This document shows, one piece after another, positions 58,266 through 64,000 of a stretch of 64,000 bases of DNA. How positions within the stretch are numbered: position 1 is the first letter of the stretch; each line of letters opens with the position of its first letter. The DNA lies in NCBI GenBank assembly GCA_009733575.1, contig ML769664.1:24375-88374 (forward strand), written 5' to 3'. The DNA is from Gymnopus androsaceus JB14. Its lineage: Eukaryota; Basidiomycota; Agaricomycetes; Agaricales; Omphalotaceae. The translations under genes and the position numbers were made by a program. A model generated the notes under the pieces. That model was given only the letters and a program-made list of their open reading frames with translations. It had not been told where the DNA came from and searched no databases.

Positions 58266-58880
58266 TACTTTGGGTAAAGAGGTAATGTGTGCCTTCAATG
58301 TTCTCCTATTCTGTTTGTATATTTTGTTTGATGACCTTGTGCTCTTTTTTCTATCTGATATTCTTGGATTCAACTCCTTGAACCCAAAGTTTGGCATGTC
58401 ATTTTTGATAAGTCAACAGTGCTTTTTACTCTTGAATGCTTTATTGTGTTAAATGTTTTGACAATAAAAAATAACAAGTGGTCTACTGGTATTTGGCTAA
58501 CATTTGGCAATTCCAGAAAAGGTATTGAAACACATCAACTTACTCGGTGTATAATACATTTTGATCATGTTGGAACTGTATACTCTAGTATAAGTATCAG
58601 AAGCAACTTATGGGGTAACCGGTTCACCATCACATGAAGTTGGCGGAAGGAAAATCAAATTCTACCGTTGATGGACCTGAATGCAAAACAAAATGTACAG
58701 ATGAAATAAAGTCTCCACTACATCTTGCAAAAACCAAAAGGAAGACACAAAAGTGAAACTTATCAGTTATCATGGCCAAATCAATAGTACATAGAAGGAA
58801 GAAGGAAACAAGAGAGATGCTGAAATCTGTTTGAGGTGCAATCTGTCAACTGAGAAAGCTACAGCTTCGTACAGCAAGCG
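58266..58880 (+). repeat. 3' flank of locus C, homologous to the locus B flank
   Basis: Matches 33860-34529 in reverse. It contains GCTTTATTGTGTTAAATGTT and AATAAA-type signals (58465-58471) suited to polyadenylation of the CHAT gene. Confidence 0.55.
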
Positions 58881-58910
58881 AGTCGGAATGTACATTAATT
58901 GATCATTCAG

Positions 58911-59623
58911 AGGGATAATTCTATTAAACAACCCTGTTGATTGAAAACAACCTCGAAACAACCCCGAAACAACCCTTCCGCAATGGCCGTAGTGTCAGCT
59001 GTCACACTGGAGTCCTAATGGGTCACAAATTTGTTGAAATTGAGAAAATTCGGTCATGGCTGAGCGGAGCAATAAATAAGCTACTGGCATAGTGGTGCGA
59101 GAATTACTGAGGATATTACATGTAGAATGAATCTCCAACAATTGCATGGCGAGACCAATAGTGACCACAACAAGAGTTTCTTAATGCCCGGTGGGTTAAA
59201 CAAGGTAAGAGCTGGAGGTATAAGGAAAGTAGCAAGCTAGGAAGTGATTTGAGAAGGTAAAGAAACTCTGAAGAGCAAGATATGCACCCGGCACCGGTGT
59301 TTACTCTGCAGAGTGCCTCCAAAATCCTTCATGCAATATGAGCTGAGTGTTTTGATGAGTGTCCATAGGTGAATCTTTATCAATCAGGAGACTAGAGTAC
59401 AAGAGCCCAGAAGAGTACGCTCACGAGATTAGGGGGTGGCGGCAGCTCCGAGGCTGAATCCGAAAGGGATGAGAGCATATTCAACCACACAATGTGGCAG
59501 CTCCAGCAAGAGTGAGGGACACGTGTTTCGGGCAAACTCCGGCATGATGTACGTGCAAAATGGTCGAAAGAGCTTCAGAAGGGGTTGTTTTCAATCAACG
59601 GGGTTGTCTAATAGAATTATCCC
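58911..59623. mobile_element. 713-bp terminal-inverted-repeat element with ATTCAG duplication
   Basis: The left end AGGGATAATTCTATTAAACA and right end GTTGTCTAATAGAATTATCC are inverted, and pairing extends about 45 bp (CAACCCTGTTGATTGAAAAC with GTTTTCAATCAACGGGGTTG). ATTCAG flanks both ends (58905-58910, 59624-59629). No transposase. A related single end lies at 5889-5932. Confidence 0.6.
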
Positions 59624-59629
59624 ATTCAG

Positions 59630-60680
59630 CGCCAGTATGTTGCATAATGCATGGTGTTACTTTAAGCGTCTCTCACCCACAACGCCTAATATTCAAAATT
59701 CCAATGTGAAGTATTACACAATAGCGGGCAGTCCCTTCTGATCCAACTCCTCCTTGAATTCAACCTAATCAACATCCCAAGGGTTTGGCTGATATCATGA
59801 GTGCTTCCTGAGTCCAAGTGCGATATTTATGTTGCGGAAGGCGTAATGTATGTGGGGCATGGTTGGAAATCGTTAAAGTCTTTCGATGAATGCAAATGAT
59901 GAGCCTAGACTTTCTTTTCTCTGGATTTTTACTGTGGTCCGATCTTCCTATTCACAGGCATCAAGGAAATCATTCTGAGGTGCAGCATAGTAGAGACACA
60001 GCCACACATCCGCATTCAGACCATGTACTCGTACTTGGGATGTATCATTTCCGATTTTCTGAACCTGTGGGGTAGGGATGGAAGGGACTCGCGAGGACTA
60101 AGTAAGATCCGGAGGATCTGGTGTGAATAAGATAGGAAGGCAATGATACATGGAATCAACTCCGGCGCGAGGAAGGAAGTACGAGGATTCAAGAAGTTTG
60201 AGTTTGAGAGCTTGGCGCGAGGGAAAAGAATATCACCGTCCATGGTTGTATAAATTCATCAGAGAATTGGACTCCATTGCACCTTGTTGTTAGATGGAAT
60301 CGACACCTACAACTTCCAATCTATATGAGATAGTTCCTTCTCTTGAGCCGTATTATCCATCTACCGCTTCCATCCTTCCATATCTACTGGTGCAGATGAT
60401 GACAATGAAATGATGAAGCTCAGAAGCACTGTTGAAGACCGTGCTTTGGAAGCCACTAGGCTGTGGATGTACGATGCAGAAAGCTGAGCATGCATGCAGA
60501 GTCTTATCTTATCAGACTGCTGGAGCACCCACCATTCCTTGCCTCATCCTTACTATTACTATCATAGTAATACACCAGTGGCACCAAACTGAGCAAGTAC
60601 AAGCCTCTAAACCTCCGACCATGCCAAACTTGACTTGCCTCTCTTTCCTCAATCCTGGTCTATCACCCTTCGCATCATAA
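59630..60680. other. No gene assigned
   Basis: ACAACGCCTAATATTCAA at 59679-59696 closely matches intron sequence at 24499-24515. Otherwise short frames only. Confidence 0.3.
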
Positions 60681-62830
60681 TTCCATACACAACTTGCTTG
60701 TGAAGAACAAAGCAAAATGAAACCAATGCGTGTAACAGGACTCGTTGGTTGAATTTTCACCAGCAGGCAAACTTGGGAGTTGACTCTTGGAGAAGATCGT
60801 TGAAGCGGTGCATCCACTGTCTACTTGATAATTTACCAGAGTCTGAGTCTGCTCAATTTTTTGTCTAGGCCATGGCAACAAATGTAGGAATACACCTTAT
60901 AACACCAGCAAGGTGACAAGGATATTGACAAATGATTAAAATGTTTGACCTTGTATGGATCTTGGGACAAAGATCCTAAGGCAAACAGGTAAAGTACATG
61001 TCTATCTACAACCTGTATTTATACTCCTAGAAAGCATATGTCATAGCTATCAAATATAGTAAGTGGATACTATGTGAAGTAATGATATCACCTATGATGC
61101 AATAGTGATATAAGGTGCAAATATAGCATAGATATGATGTAAATATGATGAAAACATGATATCATCATGACATAGCTGTATCCAGCTTGTACATCAAAAT
61201 TTGATATTCCAACAACAAAATCAACAACGCGAACATCCGAGCAAAATTAGCAGCAAATCACTGTATATAATCAACTTTCGACAGAAGGAAACGCGTTATT
61301 GTTGCACTGATCTCGTCCTGTGGGCTCTCGCCCTGTGAGTAGTAGTCAATTTACACAATCACTGCACTGACCAACAAACAGTACAGATTCATAGAAAACT
61401 GCAGACAGATGCCAGAGGAAGACAAAGCTTACTCAGAAACTTTTTCAGCCTCAGCCGAATTCTGTTACCTTATGATATTCTTCCGACTACAAACTTTGTA
61501 CCAATCGCAAATGTTGCAGGTGGCCATCATTCTTCACCTTGCCTTCCGACTTGTTCAACTAATCAACCAACGAAAAAGAGACTTGTAAAACTGGCCTCTA
61601 ACTGCTTACCATCAATGCTCTTTCTCTGTCTTGGAACATGACTCCGATGTACGCAACACGGATGCAGGCCTCACTCAAATCAACCTTTCCTGGCAAGACT
61701 CTATTGGATATAACTTGCATTCACTGCCCACGAGTGTTACGAGTTCACCATTGCTGCTGCTTGGTCAAAGAAAGGAGGTACAGGAAGTGCAATGATAGTG
61801 TGTAGGGTGAACAGAGTAGAAGATCGAGAACAAGATGGAGGAATGAGCAAGGAATTCGACTCGGGAAAGGCAAGCTTGTTCCGTTTGTAATGCTTAGCCA
61901 CTCTCTCATTTACTTCCTCTACGTAGGTTATCTTTTCAAATTCCAAAATACCTCGTGACGTCCTCTGTACTTGTATTGGTTTCTCCTTCCTCCAAAACAC
62001 CTGCTTCTGACCGATTTTTTTCTCTTTCAAAGTCTCGAGGAATGGTCCACACTCTCACCTCCATCAAGCTTCAACATCACCTCATGGTTCTACTGGCAAG
62101 TAACAAATTCGGGAGTCGACTTGGTAAAGATGGGTGATTGCCAGTACCTGGAAATAAATGAAGGATATTGAAGCGAAGGTGCGTCCGCGGTCCACTCTTG
62201 ACAGTATCTCCTGGTCACGTCATCAATCATTTCATGGCAAAACCAAGCGAAATGAAACAAAAACGCAGTAAAACCAGCATAACGGTTTCCACAATGCTCT
62301 CTCAAAGATCCAAGGCCTTGGAATTCCAATCCTACTCGAAACTCTTTCCGCTTTCCGCCTCCGCCTTTCCCTCCTATGCTCGCTAGTCAGCAATATAGAT
62401 CCTTCCCTTGTCTTCTCAATCTAGTAGGCGTAGTGATGGTCTACTGATAACCTAGGATAGATACTGGTTGTATAAGAGGAGGACAAACAAAACGGAGATG
62501 GGGAGAACAAAGAATCCGGCTACACATTCATTTACTTGCTCCTTCGTTCCCTCTACATTGCTTCCATCTATTTATCTATTCCAGAATACTTCCAGTGTCA
62601 CCGTCCACTACAGTTACCGATGCCAAGAAATGCTCTGCGACTTGCTACCTTTTGCTCCTTCATCCCTTATATATATATATATCTAACCTATCTCTTCCTC
62701 AAATCCCTCCCCCTCTTCTGACCTCTCCCTTCATCTGTCCCTCGAGCGAGTTGTAGAATGTATAATGCATAATGAATTTTTAATACCTTAGTCATATCAA
62801 CATTTATCAAGAAAACAAGGCAAGTAGAGT
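60680..62830. repeat. Third, diverged copy of the locus B/C upstream flank
   Basis: Follows 51400-53170 in order and orientation. Shared blocks include GACTCGTTGGTTG, CCACTGTCTACTTGATAA, ATATTGAAGCGAAGGTGCGT and TATTCCAGAATAC. No TPR-CHAT gene follows it in the window. It contains the fragment at 61381-61525. Confidence 0.55.
61381..61525 (+). pseudogene. Stray fragment of the 19-kb membrane-protein gene
   Basis: About 145 bases match 18966-19100 at roughly 85% by eye, including TTTGTACCAATCGCAAATGT. It encodes the diagnostic start ILPTTNFVPIANVAG of that gene, with CTG in place of its ATG. Similarity stops at the exon 1 donor (GCAG-GT). The rest of the gene is missing here, so it is a dead duplicate. 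Confidence 0.65.
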
Positions 62831-62877
62831 ACATGGCGAAGAGGTTATTGTGTAACGGTATGTATAAAAAATGACAG

Positions 62878-63095
62878 TTGACAAACGGTTGAAGAAAAAC
62901 ACTGGCTTTGCAAACACATCAAGAATAGCATATTGGTCACATTCCGACTCCCAATAACAATGGTATAATAGACAGATATGATTGAGTAAAATGGCGTAAA
63001 GTGATGCATATGCCTATCCAGATTCAAAACAGGTTGAAAGAAAGACCGGATCCAAAAATCGAATCCAAGAAATGACTTATCGGCGACTATAATCA
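62878..63095 (-). repeat. Partial tandem copy of the F-box/LRR 3' end
   Basis: ATCAAGAATAGCATATTGGT (62919-62938) and following blocks match 63262-63400. Gaps and stops leave no frame. Confidence 0.65.
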
Positions 63096-63109
63096 AAGGA
63101 AGCACGGTA

Positions 63110-63700
63110 TTAGCTCTGACGTAGGAGTAATTTCCCCGACCCCTTCAAAAAAGAAAGCTTCTCCTCCAATGCTTCCCCAAACCCACTTGATAAATTGTGT
63201 CCCTTCAACACAATGTTCACCAGCTCAAGAGAAACAAACACTGGCTTCGTAAACAGTACATCAAGAATAGCATATTGGTCACATTCCGACTCCCATTGAG
63301 CAGCATTAGCTGAAGGGACAAGTATGATTAGAGTAAAATGGCGTAAGGGGTGCCCATCCAGATTGAGAGGTTTAAAGAAAGACTGGATCCAAGGAATGAC
63401 GTCATTGGCTCTGTCCATCGATTGGTGATTATCCAACATGAAACTATCCAAATTCGGTAGGTGTCCAAGATGAAAGCCACATTCTGGGAAAAGGAGGATC
63501 AGAGAATGAACAGACCGAAAGGTGATACATAAACGATAGTTTAGCACACCTTCAATCCCATAATAGTACTCCAGCTCCAACTTTGTAAGACTATGACCAG
63601 CACGCTGCACTAGGAAATCTGCCGATACCCTCAGCCTTGGGGTTGAGGCCAAATGTGCATGCAAAAATTTGAGATCAGGAACCGCATATGACAGGATAAT
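63110..63700 (-). pseudogene. F-box/LRR protein, C-terminal part
   Basis: The minus frame is open from about 63700 to the stop at 63110 (about 195 codons): SYAVPDLKFLHAHLASTPRL, LVQRAGHSLTKLELEYYYGI, LGHLPNLDSFMLDN, IPWIQSFFKPLNLDGHPLRH and EALEEKLSFLKGSGKLL. This is the C-terminal LRR region of an agaricomycete F-box protein. The N-terminal F-box is missing: just upstream the DNA turns into short GGATAGGAT-type repeats to the window edge, so the gene was cut by an insertion, or its 5' exons lie beyond the window. An immediately downstream partial copy (62878-63095) shows local tandem duplication. Confidence 0.55.
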
Positions 63701-64000
63701 CCTATAACTAGAGTTCTAGTAAACTTGGGATAATCCTAATGACTAAGCTTGGATAAGATGGGATAGGATGTTCTTCTTGCATGTTATGGATAAGATAGGA
63801 TGAGATAGGATGGGATGGGATGCTATTTGAGTTTTTCCTGGTTTAGGATGCTCCATCCCATCCCACTGTATCCTAGCTCAAATTTTACAGTGATAATTAT
63901 TGATTCCTATCCTATCCTAAGTACATTACATCCTGTTGTACATACTAATCCTAATCCTATCCTATCCTAAGTACATTGCATCCTGTTTTACATACTAATT
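63700..64000. repeat. Short-repeat tract with hairpin and 50-bp tandem unit
   Basis: GGATAGGAT/ATCCTATCC motifs throughout. An imperfect hairpin pairs GGATGGGATGGGATG (63809-63823) with CATCCCATCCCACTG (63853-63867). A 50-bp unit starting CCTATCCTAAGTACATT repeats at 63911 and 63961. It resembles the end of a palindromic MITE that continues past the window. Confidence 0.6.

Noticed and set aside
63700..64000. Possible telomeric or subtelomeric repeat at the window end
   Set aside because: GGATAGGAT-type units are not the TTAGGG type common in basidiomycetes and appear as hairpins, which fits a MITE better.

Overview
The window is nuclear DNA of a filamentous basidiomycete, most likely a mushroom-forming agaricomycete. 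The signs are many 47-68 nt GT-AG introns, a tetraspanin, a family of F-box/LRR proteins, TPR-CHAT proteins, an IS630-like transposase and many short non-autonomous transposons. There are no operons, and most coding sequences only appear after splicing. Gene models here were built by hand from reading frames, splice sites and comparison of copies inside the window.

Layout. 0-5.4 kb: a signal-peptide exon, a decayed GH47 mannosidase, a tRNA-like sequence and a copia-type gag/LTR remnant. 5.6-10.5 kb: a decayed TPR-CHAT locus (A, minus strand) split by nested small transposons. 10.4-25 kb: the gene-rich part, holding a tetraspanin, a small single-pass membrane protein, two F-box genes (one with an internal stop, one with a frame break), a multi-pass membrane protein and several unrecognised proteins. 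25.7-33.9 kb: transposon-rich, CpG-poor DNA with a hAT-like element, an IS630 transposase cut by another element, and a decayed gene holding a 355-bp palindrome. 34.5-39.6 kb: TPR-CHAT locus B (minus, frameshifted). 42.8-50.5 kb: a carboxylesterase pseudogene, an intact F-box gene, a TA-flanked element and a small secreted protein. 54.0-58.3 kb: TPR-CHAT locus C (plus, intact). 58.9-64 kb: another transposon, a third copy of the flank of loci B/C, a stray gene fragment, and an F-box/LRR 3' end beside short repeats.

The standout is locus C. Its five exons encode about 1332 residues: two N-terminal ubiquitin-interacting-motif (UIM) matches, fourteen 45-residue TPR-like repeats that are nearly identical, and a C-terminal CHAT caspase-like domain with an intact His/Cys pair. 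The two UIMs lie in exons of 99 and 159 nt that a plain ORF scan misses. Loci B and C lie in an inverted segmental duplication of roughly 7-8 kb per arm. The three paralogs differ in repeat number (about 12, 20 and 14), and indels concentrate in the repeat arrays. I suggest, as inference only, that this is a ubiquitin-linked, rapidly diversifying protease of the fungal self/non-self or cell-death type.

A second theme is a family of small elements with CATCAG...CTGATG ends and a 2-bp target duplication. At least four copies are clear. One sits inside the IS630 transposase, where the interrupted protein rejoins exactly across the duplicated CA.
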